Positions 1 to 12,169 of a stretch of DNA of 42,244 bases are shown here, in pieces. Below the pieces are notes generated by a model, which was not told where the DNA came from, searched no databases, and worked only from the letters and a program-made list of their open reading frames with translations. This DNA comes from Scleroderma bovista. Taxonomy: Eukaryota > Basidiomycota > Agaricomycetes > Boletales > Sclerodermataceae. The stretch lies in contig JAYMGJ010000753.1 in NCBI GenBank assembly GCA_037178675.1, positions 1 to 42,244 on the forward strand, written 5' to 3'. A program made the position numbers and the translations under genes. How positions within the stretch are numbered: the stretch's first letter is position 1; each line of letters starts with the position of its first letter.

Positions 1-63
1 TCGTGGTACGTGCTTTTTTGGTTCAATTCGTCGTTTGTTCGTTATCATTTTGTCATGCAATAG

Positions 64-1840
64 GTAGTGAGCACAGGAAACAAAGGAGAATCATACTTCC
101 AGCCCTTGGAGCCCCTCATGCGGACGCCTTCATAAAAACTTCAAAAGCCTGCGCAGAATCCGTGTGTTCCACCAGCTTTTACCTCTGCTGTGGCTGACCA
201 GGCGACAATCGGAAGTTGTGTGCCAAGTGGATAGACATCATCAACGCAACTTCGGATGGACGTGCTGTTATCGATGTTTATCGATGGCTGTCCAGCACAA
301 CGTTGGATGTTTTTGGACAAGGTATGTACAGTATACATTTCGATACACACGAACGTTCCATTTACCCACATCCAGCCGCATTCGGAGTCCACTTCGGTTG
401 CCTTGAAGACTCCAATCACATCCTTGTCCGCTCTTATCAGAACATGATGTTCGTCGGTGTTCATGCAATCTTGGCAACGTGCATGGGTGTAATGACTCTC
501 TTCTTTTTTCTTCAGTGCGTCCGTCCTCGGCTCCCAGTCGATGCAGCAAATCTTCCTTCTGGAAGTTTCAAAGTACATCCCCACACGATTACTGGAATAT
601 ATGCTTGAGCACGCCTCCAACTCGCGATGTATGCGTGTGCGCGGAATGAGAGATACCATCGTCGGGGTCGCAAAGGAACTCGTCAAGGACAAAGCGCAAG
701 ACCTTCTGCAGGGAAATGGTGATCACGACGATGACGTCTTGGGTTTACTCGGTAAAGCCCCCTTTATAACCTGGTTAGTACCCAACGACATAACTTCATG
801 TGGCCTCTCACAGTCAAAGCCAACATGAACAACGAACAAAGTGAAGACCAGCTGCTGGCACACATCCGGTATGTTGTGCTATAATGTGATTTCGTACGAG
901 GCGTTGACAATTGATGATAGGACGCTTCTTATTGGTGGCCACGAGACAACCTCGCATACCATCGAGTGGGCACTGCTAGAGCTGGCGAGAAGGCCCCATA
1001 TACAGTCCAAGGTTCGCGCTGAAATCAGGGAGAGGGAAGCTATCATTCGTCTTCGTGCAGACGCGACTTTCACAGCCGCAGATTTCGATGCCATGTCGTA
1101 CACAGTGGCTGTCGTGAAAGTAAGGTTTAGCATACGACTGAGCGACTCCAGGATTAAACCTTATACTGTTCCAGGAAGTACTGAGGTACCATTGTGTGAT
1201 CCCTCAGATCTATCGTGTCGCTGTGAAAGAAGATCTCATCCCATTATCACGGCCGATAACCTCTGCGTCGGGTGAACAGATCAACGAAGTGCTCGTCCCG
1301 AAAGGAACGCGGATCGTCGTGTCCATTGCAGCATACAACAGGTCTGTCCAACCTCCAACCGTGACATGACATAACTCAGTATTATGAAACAGGAATCCCG
1401 AACTGTGGGGCGAGGATGCACATGAGTTTAACCCAGATCGCTGGTTGCGCGGCACGGTGAAGGAAGGAGTGACCGTTGGTGTCTATGCTAACCTGTGAGT
1501 CCAGCCATGGTCGTCTACTGTTTAGCCTAGCAGGATCACACTGTTTGACGACTTTCTCGTGTTACAGATTGACCTTTGTTGGTGGACCAAGAGCCTGTCC
1601 TGGCTGGCGTTTAGCGTATGTGAATCGCGATTGTCAATTTTGCAATTGATTTATCGTCTTCGATACAGTGTCATAGAGGCGCAGGCTTTACTTATCGAGA
1701 CCATAGGCAAGTTGGAATGGTCCTTATCAGAGAAGGCCACGCGGATCCGTCGAGAAGCGTGCGGGCTGGTCGTACCAACTGTGGAAGGTGAAGTCGAGAA
1801 GGGTGTCCAGATGCCGCTGGTGGTATCGATAGCCCCCTGA
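64..1840 (+). CDS. Cytochrome P450, 5' end outside the window
   Basis: Haem-thiolate monooxygenase, normally ER-anchored and using a P450 reductase; the substrate cannot be told. Ten exons join in frame: 64-161, 216-321, 376-448, 516-751, 814-868, 921-1119, 1175-1341, 1393-1494, 1568-1615, 1669-1840, with GT-AG introns of about 45-67 bases. The order of motifs is complete for the part in view: C-helix HRKQRR, I-helix GGHETTSHT, the ExxR helix KEVLRYH, the FNPDRW region, and the haem loop FVGGPRACPG with its cysteine ligand. About 418 codons are present; family members usually have 500-560, so roughly 110 residues including the membrane anchor lie to the left of base 1. The first intron (162-215) ends at a weak GGAAG acceptor; I chose it because it keeps phase and has a CTGAC branch site. 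No lesion is visible, unlike the neighbouring genes. Subfamily not assignable. Confidence 0.92.
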
Positions 1841-2258
1841 TGGGGAAGATACCGGAGGGACGAGATGGGGAGAAAAGCCAATGATATTTATTTGGGTGTC
1901 GTGCTTCTTATTCTACTTTATCCACGTTTCCTTCCTAATTGTTTGTTGGCAGTATGTTTGTAACCGAACATGAGAGTGATGCCCAGTGATAATGGGACAT
2001 CTGGTTTATTGCTATGTTGGTATCAGTTGCGTGCATCATTCCTGTGAATCCTGATTACACCTTGTTTAACACGTACGACATCCCACAGTTACGATGTACT
2101 TCTACCATTTAGTACGTCACAGCAGCCCTCCCACATTCACCCATTCAATACGGTCTATTCTTACTTCCTAAGAATCTAGGCCTCGCAAGCATTTTGTCTT
2201 GTATGAAAATCAGAGTAAGTAGACTAAGTGGCGAAGAGAACTCACGAAGCGTCTTCGA
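1841..2258. other. Intergenic, nothing recognised
   Basis: Mixed-composition stretch downstream of the P450 stop. No open frame longer than about 30 codons, no repeat and no RNA-like structure stood out. It presumably holds the P450 3' UTR. Confidence 0.5.
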
Positions 2259-3122
2259 TCACAGAGACTTGAGGAATAACGAAGACACCCTCCGTACCGC
2301 ACGCCATCTCTCCCAATTATTTAATATCCAGTAAATATCCAAACATCCGTATCGCGCAAAAATGTCCGCAGAGAATACAGGGACATGAGGTAGTGTGTTA
2401 CGGTCCATCCACATGCCATGTCCATCCGTCAGAGTACGTGGCAAATTCTTGCACGAGAAGTTGAATTGATGCGCCTCGGCACAGTCAATGTACCGAAAAC
2501 CACGCACTTCATACTTCTGCAGGGGATTAAAAGTGTCACGCCCACGGCGACCCATATATAAGGGTCCAGGATTAACCATTGTGAGCCCACGGCCAGACAA
2601 CAATAATGGCCCCCACGGCCAGCTTTGATAACTACAACCACCACAACCCAGATGCCAATGACGGCGACCACCTCCACCAGCAGCGTTGACGACTACGGCT
2701 GCCATAATCACCTGGCCTGGATGCCAACAGCGACGACATTCGCCACACCACCGCCGTTCACGCCCACCAACACCTCTAAATCCAACAGTACCCACTCGAT
2801 CACACCACTGGACATCCATGCCATCCAATGCTTGGACGCTGTGGCCCACAGCACCGACGGTAGTACTATATTTTTGTAATTTAATCAATAATTTAATACT
2901 ACTGCCCTGACCAAACCTGTGTCACAGCCCGTTGAGTGAAGGCAGGAGGCAAAACCCACCTGCAGCCATGAAGTCGAGCTGCCCGAGCGTTCCAGTCGGT
3001 GAATAAAGGGTCAGCGCGGGATATGGCAACATATTCGTACCACGGATGCACACCGTCGAGGTCCTGGGCAGTGGATACCGCAAGTCGCACAGTCGTTTTC
3101 GGACGCCTTTCAACACATACAT
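2259..3122 (-). pseudogene. Unidentified minus-strand coding remnants
   Basis: Two blocks on the minus strand look protein-like. The block at 2566-2259 reads VNPGPLYMGRRGRDTF and on to WILNNWERWRAVRRV. The block at 3122-2950 reads DLDGVHPWYEYVAISRADPL and ends at a plausible GT donor (CTGCAG then GTGGGT). Between them (about 2570-2890) lies a GGTGGT/CCACCA-rich low-complexity stretch that keeps a frame open without looking like a folded protein. I do not recognise a family. They could be exons of one decayed gene or two unrelated scraps; nothing decides it from the sequence. Confidence 0.25.
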
Positions 3123-3279
3123 ACGTACGTAGCCTATTTATCGCAAAGTTGTGGCAAAAATAGCATTCACCTTTTGCACAATTTTGGTAAGCGATTTGTT
3201 TAACTTACGTTTGGAAGATGAACGACTGAGCATGCTTGATCAGAGAACAAAAGAGGGTAACATAGTAGTCATCAAGCAT

Positions 3280-4022
3280 GGTCACTCAGAAAATGGAGAT
3301 GGAGATTCAAAACTTAGCAAAGGACGGTGATAGCGGTACACATAAGTACCCTGATGCTCACTTTGAGATGGAGGAACAGAGCTTGGAATCTAAACCACTG
3401 CGGAGATTGGGATTTCCAGTTGCAGTGACTTGTTAAACAAGGTGATGTCGCTGCATGTTGACAAGGCTGGGCCTGGGGTCTATCAATATCCCAGGCTCCT
3501 TCACGTCACTGCTGTTCACGAGAGGGGCTGATTGCGAGACCAGCACCCCTCATGGCCTCACTCACAACAGGGGCTGCAAGAAAACACGGCCAGCCACTGA
3601 ACTTCACCATATTGTAATTTTAGGGACCATAAGCCCCTGAGTGTGAGGGGATTCGACTGTGGCTGCAAGGAGAAAGAGGAGTTACACCTTCTTTAACATT
3701 ATCCACCACCACAGAGATTGATAAACCCACAGACCTGGAGTGTGTTGACGACTTTGAAGACGGAGCACACGAAAAATGGGACGAGCTTCGTGGCTTTTCC
3801 GACTTACTAAGGTTCCAACACTTCGACTTGATCTCACACCTCCTCCTCGCTACTATTGTTGACCATTCCGGAAGTCGCCTGCTTGAAAAATATGACAATA
3901 TCGTGGAATGCGAAACCATAATAAAGAGCGAGCCCAGGCTCCAAAATAAGTTATTAGATGGCTTGAAGAATGGTTTTAAGTCTGTGTGGCTTTTGAGTAA
4001 GGACTTGTCTGTATTCCGGTGA
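3280..4022 (+). CDS. Unidentified small gene, probably two or more exons
   Basis: An ATG at 3280 opens 52 codons (starts MVTQKMEMEIQNLAKDGD, rich in Glu and charged) ending in TAA near 3436. A second open frame without its own ATG runs from about 3692, right after a CCACAG acceptor, to the TGA at 4020-4022; it includes ECVDDFEDGAHEKWDELRGF, then a hydrophobic-helical part DLISHLLLATIVDHSGSRLL and ends LSKDLSVFR. The two may be exons of one gene, with an unresolved middle part (3437-3690). No family recognised and no signal peptide visible. A 136-codon frame on the opposite strand over the same bases is a shadow. The function is unknown. Confidence 0.35.
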
Positions 4023-4059
4023 TTGCACATCTATGTACTCACGCGGCAAACGCCCCCAT

Positions 4060-6403
4060 CGTAGAACTGCTTCGACCAGGTGAGTATCAATCCATGTCCT
4101 GCCTCTGCTTGCCTTGGCAGTGTTCCCTCATCGTACGACGGGGGTGAGCGCATGTCATTGATTCGTCTGTGGCTGTGTCAATTTTCAATGTAAACACACA
4201 GAAGGAAGAGAACTGACCAAGAATGAGAACTTCGGGATCACAGATTCGGGCACGGGCGAGTGTGAGTCATTGGCGCATTCCCCCGCCCAGTGTAATACCA
4301 CCATCCTGCTCCTCGGCCACACCGCTGCCAGAAAGAACAGTATCATAGCCCGCATCGAGGCCATTCACCCATCCCTCGAGCATTGCAATCCGACAAGCCT
4401 CGCGCACTTCCTCGCGTGATACATCTTCGACACGTCGACCGCTCCCGACAACGCCGAGGGCTGTTTCACAGATTCACCCGATTATAACGAACGACAGTAC
4501 TCGCGCCTAGTCGTTAACTTCGCTTCTCAGCTTCTCGCATCGCACTCCTCACACGATTATCTAAGGTGATCCATCCCTGCCCTTCGAACTGTACCACGCG
4601 GATAGGCTGATACGTCACTACAACATTGGCTACACGCCTTTCATGTGTAAGGTCGTGAAGTGCGCTATTATCCCCTCCATCTCGCAAAGTGTCGCGCATT
4701 CAAGTTGTCCTGTGAGCTCCTATGTTGCATCTCACCCCCGTTGGCCGAAGCTCCTTGCACACCTTGTCAACGCCTTTATCTACACTTCCTCGAAAAACTT
4801 GTGCACCCTGGCCCGCAGAGCCCTGCACGATGCCTGCGACGTGGCGGCGCACCCAGGTCGGGTCGAGGTATCGTATGTCCTGTTCATCGAGGAGCAGATT
4901 TCCGTTTCCTTCGCTGGGTAGAGCGTACTGCCCAAGAAGGAGAGCACCGATGGTGGATTTGCCACATCCCGATGGGCCGACGATGTATGTCGTTTCGCGA
5001 GCGGGGAGATACATATTGACGCCGCTTAGGACAGGCGTGTCAGGGCGAGTTGGGTAGGAGAATGTGATATTAGTAAGGCAAAGGTCACCCGTGAAACGGG
5101 CTGGTGTGATTCGCCGGAGAATTTGGGATTTATGAGGTTGAGGGCTCGAGGCCTCGGAGTCATCGCGTGTGGACGTGTGTGGGGGAGTCGAGGACACGAT
5201 GAGAGATGCGAGTTCGGCAGCTGCGATTTTTCCTTTGGCGAGCACGACAAGGAGTGGCACGGCCATTTGGAGGTTACTCGTGGCTATGAGACACGCCCAG
5301 AAGACGCTCATGACGCCTCCAGGCTGGATCTTGCCCTGGCGCACGAGATGTGCGCCGAACCAGAATCCCTCGACGAACATGGCCATCGTGACGAACTGGG
5401 ATGCCCCGGTAGTAGCACCCCATATGGCGGGGAGTGCTGGCAGGGCGGCAGGGATGCGCGCGAGGAGAGAGGATTCGTGGGATTCCGCGTTGGAGGCTTT
5501 GAGTGCGCCGATGTTAGCGGCTGCGCGTGAAACAAGGGATGCAGCACGCGCAAGGAGGTTACGTTCGTGGGCAAGGCGAGGACCCGCGAGTGCCTGGGAG
5601 AATCCCTGGACAAAGATGAGAATGGGCAGGGCAGAAAGGATAACGAGGGTGAGCAGTGGGCCCCAGTAGAAGGCCAGCGCGAGAGAGGTAAGTGTCGTGG
5701 TGAGGTACTGCAAGAGCTGGCCAGACACGAGCGAGGATGCTGCCCTTACGTCATCTGTTTCTCTGTGATGTATGCGTGAGCGAGGAGAAATTGTGTGCGC
5801 ATGGACGAGTGCTTACCTGGCGAATTTGGCCATAAGGCCGCCTGCGCCGATGGGTGCACTGGAAGAGGCATCCTGCACACCAGGTGCGGGGGACGCATCA
5901 TCAGCGCCCATACGTCGGTCAAACCATTCCATCTGCATATGTACGACGGCACGGTAGACCTGTCTCCTGAGTTCAACGACGTTGTGCTCGCCGGTCCATA
6001 TCCAGAGGCTGCTGGTCACGCTACTCATGACGAGTGCAGCGAAGCCGAGGGCAACGAGCTCAATGGCTGCAAGGCCGACACCGTGGAGAAGGTCGTCCTT
6101 TGCAGATTGGGGTGGGTTGGGAGTGAGTGGGAAGGCGGCGAAGGCGTTGAAAGAGCGTCCGACAACGTAGGTCATGAAAGGTGCGATGCCCCCTGCTGCG
6201 ATAGAAGATGCAACGGCGGGTGCGAGCAGAACGAGTTTTCGGCGGGGTGTAAGAAAGGAAAAGAGCAGTTTGATAGAAGGCTGAGGTGCTTCTGTTGGGT
6301 GGACATCGGGTGAATGGGTTGGTTCATGTTTGATGTCGATGTGGGTGCTGGACGAGCTCAGCGATGCGGTATCGCTCTCGCGTAATGGGTCGTGGTTGCT
6401 CAT
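4060..6403 (-). pseudogene. ABC transporter (Ste6/MDR type), broken, first half only
   Basis: Exporter with the fused transmembrane-ATPase layout of fungal a-factor/MDR pumps. Start chosen at the ATG at 6403 (MSNHDPLRES), since the open frame upstream lacks similarity. Exon 1 (6403-5817) carries the first membrane helices and MEWFDRRMG. A 54-base intron (5816-5763) leads to exon 2 (RETDDVRAASSL), with more helices and the first nucleotide-binding domain. Walker A GPSGCGKS is intact at about 4951-4983. After QVFRGSVDKGVDK (4763) continuity is lost across 4762-4461. The domain resumes with EDVSREEVREACRIAMLEGW, then a degraded signature (TLGGGMRQ instead of LSGGQRQ), an in-frame TGA at 4269-4267 where Arg is expected, and LARARICDPEVLIL. 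A faint C-terminal trace (EAVLRWGRLP) lies near 4060. The second membrane and ATPase half is absent. Membrane protein; inferred non-functional. Confidence 0.85.
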
Positions 6404-7123
6404 CGCGCAATGAAGGAAAGAGAGGAGGAGGAGAACAGTGAGTCCAGCTGCGATAGCCCATTTTGTTGTGTGGCTGGATGCGGAATCGACTCTATTGTCT
6501 GGGACGAGGACAATAAGATCGACACGATTATGTAAACATTGCATTGTCTTGATTAGGTAATCAACCTTGGACAATAACATTCCCACGCTTAACCCACAAA
6601 TGTCTTTGTCTCTCTGTACAACCCAGTAGTCGGAGAGGGAACGATTGTCTTCCATCGAATCTTTGGTATGCCTTGGGAGACTACAACCCAGTTGTCCGTC
6701 GTTTCTGGCTCATCCTCAACCATGTTTCTACTCGTGCAGAATATTTCGGTTGTAAGTTCAGCCGTTTATGAGGTGACTCATGTTTGCTGCTTGTACTTCA
6801 AACATAAGAGCGTTTAGACAAAGAAAAAAGAGATTACGCTAGTTAATCCACGAGGTCCATGGATGCCGGACACGCGGGGTTGGTTGCGGTATGTGGATGC
6901 GGACTACCAAGTAGACCGTGTGCGTGATGGCTCAGCCACACAATTTCCTTCCCCCTGGTTGCATATCACATTCAGTTTCAGGCCGTCAGGCAACGAGAAC
7001 ATTGTGCCTATATGGTAGCCCACAATGTGCATCCAAGTGCGCGAAGTTGGTTGCGAATTTAGGCGGATGCCATCTTTACATGTTGCCCAGAGGCCGTAAT
7101 GGTTTCTCCGTGAAAGTGACTGT
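6404..7123. other. Spacer between ABC transporter and urease remnants
   Basis: It should contain the ABC promoter and the N-terminal (gamma and beta) part of the urease, but neither is recognisable. A plus-strand stretch near 6600-6690 reads LYNPVVGEGTIVFHRIFGMP and may be a scrap of an unknown gene. No repeat was seen. Confidence 0.4.
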
Positions 7124-9291
7124 TCCAGGTGGTTTATAGTGACGAGATCAAGTTTCGTGGAGGTAATTCGAAGTGGTTGTGTCCTTCCCTGTCACGGTGT
7201 TCATGGTCCCTCCAGGTAAAACCATCTGAGATGGGATGGGCCAGGCGACTGGCTGGAGCTCGAAGAACTCGAAAGATTGCCAAGGAGCCCTCGATCTCGC
7301 CATCACCAATGCCGTCGTCGTGGACTGGACTGGAATCTATAAGGCGCATGTATTCCTGTCATTCTTCACACAACACACTTGACGGCCTACCGCAGGCAGA
7401 CATTGGCGTTTGGTGTCATCGTCGGCATCGGAAAAGCTGGTAACCCGGATGATATGGATCGCGTCTATTCCTGCTTGGCCAAAGTAGGCGCCTCCACTGA
7501 GGTCATCACCAGCGAAAAGCTAATCATTACCGTAGGTGCCATTGACGCACATGTCCACTACATTTGTCCACAGCTTGTCCCCGAAGCCCTCACGGTTGGT
7601 ACGACGACAATGATCAAAAGAGGGACAGGTCCCAGCACGAGAACCAACGCAACGACGTGCACGTCAAGTCCATTTATATCCAGCATATGCTGGCTGCGAC
7701 AGATGGTCTACCCATGAATTTTGCGTTTACGGGAAAGGGAAATGTCTCGGAAATGGCGGCGATGAAAGAGGTCGTTGAAGTTGATGCGGCGGGCTTCAAG
7801 TTGCATGAGGATTCGGGGAGCACACCCGCTGCGATCTCGAGATGTTTGGATGTGGCGAATATTTACGATGTACAGGTGGGTGCGTTGTGTTGTCGGATCG
7901 ATCGTGAACTTTAAGCATGTTAACACGGATACACTTAACGAGAGTGGGTTCGTAGAGAGTGGGTCGTCGTACTTTCTACTTCTTTATTGTGTCTCAAGAT
8001 GTCAGGATGTACCATCCACATTTACCACACGGAGGGGGCCGGTGGGTGCATACCTCAATTGCATGGTCGCCATTTCTGACTTCTGCAAACATCAGGTGGT
8101 GGTCACGCGCCTGCTATCATCGTCGCCTGTGGCCTTGAGAGGGTGCTCCCATCCTCAACAAGTACTACCCGCCCTTACGCTACCAACACCCTTGATGAGC
8201 ACCACGATGTAAGTGCTGTGTCCCTGTACCAACCCATCATCCTCCTCATTCCCGTCCAAAAGATGCTCACGGCTGCCACCATCTCGACAAGAACATCTAA
8301 GAAGGCCCCGCCTTCGCCAATTCGCGTATCCGCGCCGAGATAATTGCAGCAGAAGACGTGCTCCACGGTATAGGCGCGATATCGATGATTAACTCGGACT
8401 CACAGGCGATGGGTCGTGTCGGGGAGGTCGTCGCGCGGACGTGGCGCACTGCGAGCAAGATGGCGACGCGTAGGGGACCGCTGGAGGATCTTGGTGATCC
8501 GGCGGAGTGAAGAGGTACATTGCCAAGTCTATGATTAATCCGTAAGTTGACCATTTACTCGTTTCTTGGTGCCTGGATGCATTAGACTTAACATGTATAC
8601 GTCAGCGCTATCACGCACGGCATCAGCACGTACGTCGGCTCAGTTAAAGTAGGCAAGCTCGCAGACCTCGTGCTGTGGAAACCTGAAAACTTCAGTGCAG
8701 AACCAGAGATGGTCCTCAAATCTGGCGTCATCATATGGGCATAGGTGCTTTTGTCCTTTCCTTTGAACCCATATGCACCTTTCGAGGGAGCTTCCTTTTC
8801 TCGTTTGTCACGTTGGTGGCGTGTATTACGGGCGGGTATGAAGGTGGATCAGACGGAGGGCATGGCGTGCACTGACCATAATATCCTTTTCCTTCATCCA
8901 CATGTACTCCCGTGTGCATTTAATCGCTCACTTCCTCCTGTCTCAGATGGGTGACGCCAACGCCTCCATCCCGACCGTCCAACCTGCCTACGGCTGCCCA
9001 ATGTGGGGCTCCCTACCTGGATCGGCCACACGCAGTTCGTACGCCTTCGTCTCCAAACACGCGTTCGACAAGAACATTGCGGCGCTGTACGGCCTGTCAA
9101 AGAACACGGCACCCGTCACGGGCTGTCGGGCGGTGACTAAGTGAAGTGGAACGATGCGTTGCCCAAGATGTCGGTCGATCCTGAGAGCTACGAGGTCTAT
9201 GAGTGGGGAGAGCCAACGCCACTATTCCGGCGTGGATTATATAAGCGGGAAAATGTGGTCAATCAGTGTATCGAGGGAATCTGGCGGTAGA
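7124..9291 (+). pseudogene. URE1: Urease (alpha-type catalytic domain), multiply broken
   Basis: Nickel enzyme hydrolysing urea to ammonia and carbamate; in fungi a single chain of about 840 residues. Nearly the whole catalytic domain can be followed: [60 protein letters not shown] (Ni ligand HxH at 7550-7558), GFKLHED with the lysine that is carbamylated, [51 protein letters not shown] with the flap cysteine, [53 protein letters not shown]. Introns near 7162, 7876, 8052, 8210, 8540 and 8745 keep GT-AG ends. Lesions: TGA at 7227-7229 (Arg expected), frame shifts near 7414 and 7660 and around 8505, TAA inside [10 protein letters not shown] near 8305, TAG at 8742-8744 (Gln expected), a small deletion near 9140. 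The N-terminal domains were not found. Confidence 0.9.
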
Positions 9292-11059
9292 ATGGTATCA
9301 TAGCAGAGTATAAAATTCCCTTGCTTGCAGAGCAAGGGTTCTGGGAGTTCGTTAAATCGTGAGAACCTGCCGGTTTGGAAAATGTTCCCTTTTCTGGACG
9401 AGCGTGAGAAATAGAAAGTTTGCCTCTTTTTGGAGGTTGTCTTGAGCCTGGCCCTCGCTATTTGCTTTCGCCTTCTTCCATTCTTTCTTGCATCTCTCCA
9501 TCATACTCTCTTGTCCTCGCCATCTTCTTCCCTTAATTTTTGCTACCTCCCTCTTTCACTTCTTCTCCATTGCTCTTTCATTTCCATGTTGAGCTCTTTT
9601 ACATAATTGATCATCTTCTGCAAGTAGTTGCGAGCTATGTGGTGATTGGAATATTTTGGCATTGATATCCCTCAGCAGTTGTATGGTTGATTTACCTTAA
9701 CTCTGCAAGAGTGTGACATAGAGGTTGGACAGGCTAAGGCCCCTGTAGGTGATTTTTCTATATCCACTTACAATGTACAGGATTGTTTGACATTTCAACT
9801 GATAGTCCATGAATGTGTATGCCACCATAACAGGAAATTGACCATTCACCATGGTTGTTTACCATTGTTGTTGACAACTCATACTTGCATGGACTTTGTA
9901 GTGAGTTCAACAGGTATGATGGCTTCATCTAGACCTTCTAATGGCATGGCCCACGTGTGCTCTAACTTCACCAAAAGGTATGGTATGTTCTTCAACATAA
10001 TTTCTCATTTTTCCTCTGAGAAACTTTCCTCAGAGTGCAGTATTATGTCCATGATAGTTCTGGCATTCTGTGTGTGCTGTTTGTAATATCTACGTCTGTC
10101 TTTGTGCAAGTATGTAGTAGTAATTATCACCTTCATTCAAATACTTTGAGCTTGTGCTTTTGCCATTGCTGGCTACATCTGAGAACACAAACTAGCAATG
10201 CTGAAAGGCAATTCCCTCCAGCCCGAGGCGAGTGACCTACATAACTCACAATCTCGTTACCTCTAACTATGAATAGCTCTAATAATTGCATGGAGAAATT
10301 CAACTGTGCTTACCAATGTTCACCTCGGCTACAGATGCAGCAGATGTTATAAGGCAGATAGTGTGGGAAATACCACTTGAAGAGGTCAATAGTAGTAGTA
10401 CTATATAGTTGTCTCAGAATAGCTGTAATGAACTTATGCCTTGCATCTGCCAAGCAAGGGTTCTGCCGACGCAGGCGGCATTTCGAGTGTCCATTAGGCT
10501 TGAATATGTATCTAGAAGGTGTAGGTATGAATAAAAATGAGAGAACATGAAAGGAGCCCACAAGTCAAAAGCTGTCAGTCACAAGCCCCTGTATACTCAC
10601 CATCAATTGCATCTGATACCTCTGTTCGTGCAATTCAACTCAGTGTGTGAATCTTAGTGAACTGCACTGGTCTACCCATGGGTGTCTACAGTCAACCCGG
10701 ACCTGACCTGCGACCAACCCATACCCATAATACTGAGCCCAGCCTACTAGGTACATATAACAAAGGGTCTCAAGGATAGACCCAGTGCAGGTACACCCTG
10801 GAAGGGTATCAACATTGTTTGTATCATTGTAGCAGATAAAAATTTAGTATTAGATGTATATATACACATGATATCTACAGAGGTACAGCTATTAGCTATG
10901 TGTGTGTTGTCATTGTGATTGTCAGAGGGGTGGTGATCATGGTACTCGTCGAGGTGCGTGTGTGCCACAGCATGCATGGTCAGCGTGAGGGAGATAATGG
11001 AGAGGTGGTGATTGCAGGGCAAGCTAGCAGCACAGGCAGCGGCAGCGTTGTTCATTGCC

Positions 11060-11129
11060 GTCTGGTGGTGGGCGTCTGGTGGTGGGCGTCTGGTGGTGGG
11101 CGTCTGGTGGTGGGCATCTGGTGGTGGGA
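11060..11129. repeat. 14-bp minisatellite, five units
   Basis: Five head-to-tail units of GTCTGGTGGTGGGC, four exact and the last with two changes (A at position 1, A at position 14). The unit length is not a multiple of three, so long open frames across it (for example RRPPPDAHHQTPTT on the minus strand) are by-products of the repeat and not genes. Confidence 0.95.
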
Positions 11130-12169
11130 TCACATTGGTGGTGGATATGGTTGACGTTGACAGTCGTAGTGATCATTGCATTGGTGGTCGTCGTGTTGGT
11201 GGTGGCGGCGGCGATGGTTGGTGTTGGCTTGTTTGTGAAAGTAACCAATCAAATGTTTCGTATGGCATGTAGTGGGATGTGAGGCCTTGAGGATGTGGAG
11301 TACACGACAGATCGGGTAGGGTGAGAGCTTGAGTTTGTCTGAGCCAACCTGTTCCTTCTGTGGATGCGAGCACTTTCAGCTTGGATTCCACCAGAAACAC
11401 GATGACATTGCATTGTAGCATTCATGTGATGTGTCAATGACATGCTCATTTTGCTTATATAATCCCTAAACATGTCTTCCAGCCTGCATTCACCTTTGCA
11501 TTCGCTGGAGGCACGACACTTCACCCAAATGATCATCTAAGTAGGTAAATACGTGTTTTTTCTACCTGTGGTTGTATTGTCCAAGAGCTTTTTCTATTTA
11601 ACCAGCAAGAATCATGTGTTTTGTACCTAAACTGGGCTAAAATCAAAACTTCAGTGGGATTTCTTTCGTAGAATACAATGAGAGTAAAAAATAAGTGCCA
11701 CTCTTCCCCCAAAAGTTGTTCTCAAAATGTTGTGCTGAGTGTGCAGCACAGTGAACCACCTTTTCAGCCACATCTCTGCATAAGACATGCACAAGCAAAG
11801 TTGAAATTTTATAGGGCATTGCCTCTCCCCACTATGAGGATGGGGTACTTGCAAACGTGGAGCCAGTGCAGGAGGCTCTGCCCGCAAGGGAGTATAACTT
11901 TTTCTGAACTCTGGTTGGATCCAGAAAGTGACCTTATCACCTCGTTTACACAGTCACTCGGGTTGGTGGAAAATGCATGATTTTTCCCCACTGATCCACA
12001 ATTTCGACGACTGCCTAAGCTCTCCATTGACTCTATTAGATAGTTGTGTGGCACCTACTCACTGTGGGAAGTAAAGTCACTGGTATTCAGTGATTGAATC
12101 ACCACTTATCAATGTTGACTGCAGTACATATCAGTAATGTTTTGTGAGGTGAACTGGCAAAACTCGACA

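Noticed and set aside
162..215. Apparent in-frame stop in the P450 (TGA at 195-197)
   Set aside because: An intron 162-215 with GT donor, CTGAC branch site and AG acceptor removes it and keeps the phase; no lesion needed.
141..692. 183-codon minus-strand frame over the P450
   Set aside because: It is the antisense shadow of P450 exons that join in frame with all family motifs.
3620..4030. 136-codon minus-strand frame
   Set aside because: Ser-rich translation typical of an antisense shadow; the plus strand over the same bases has a better splice acceptor and composition.
10747..11133. Gene with PPPDAHHQT repeats
   Set aside because: The translation is produced by the 14-bp minisatellite and changes frame from unit to unit.
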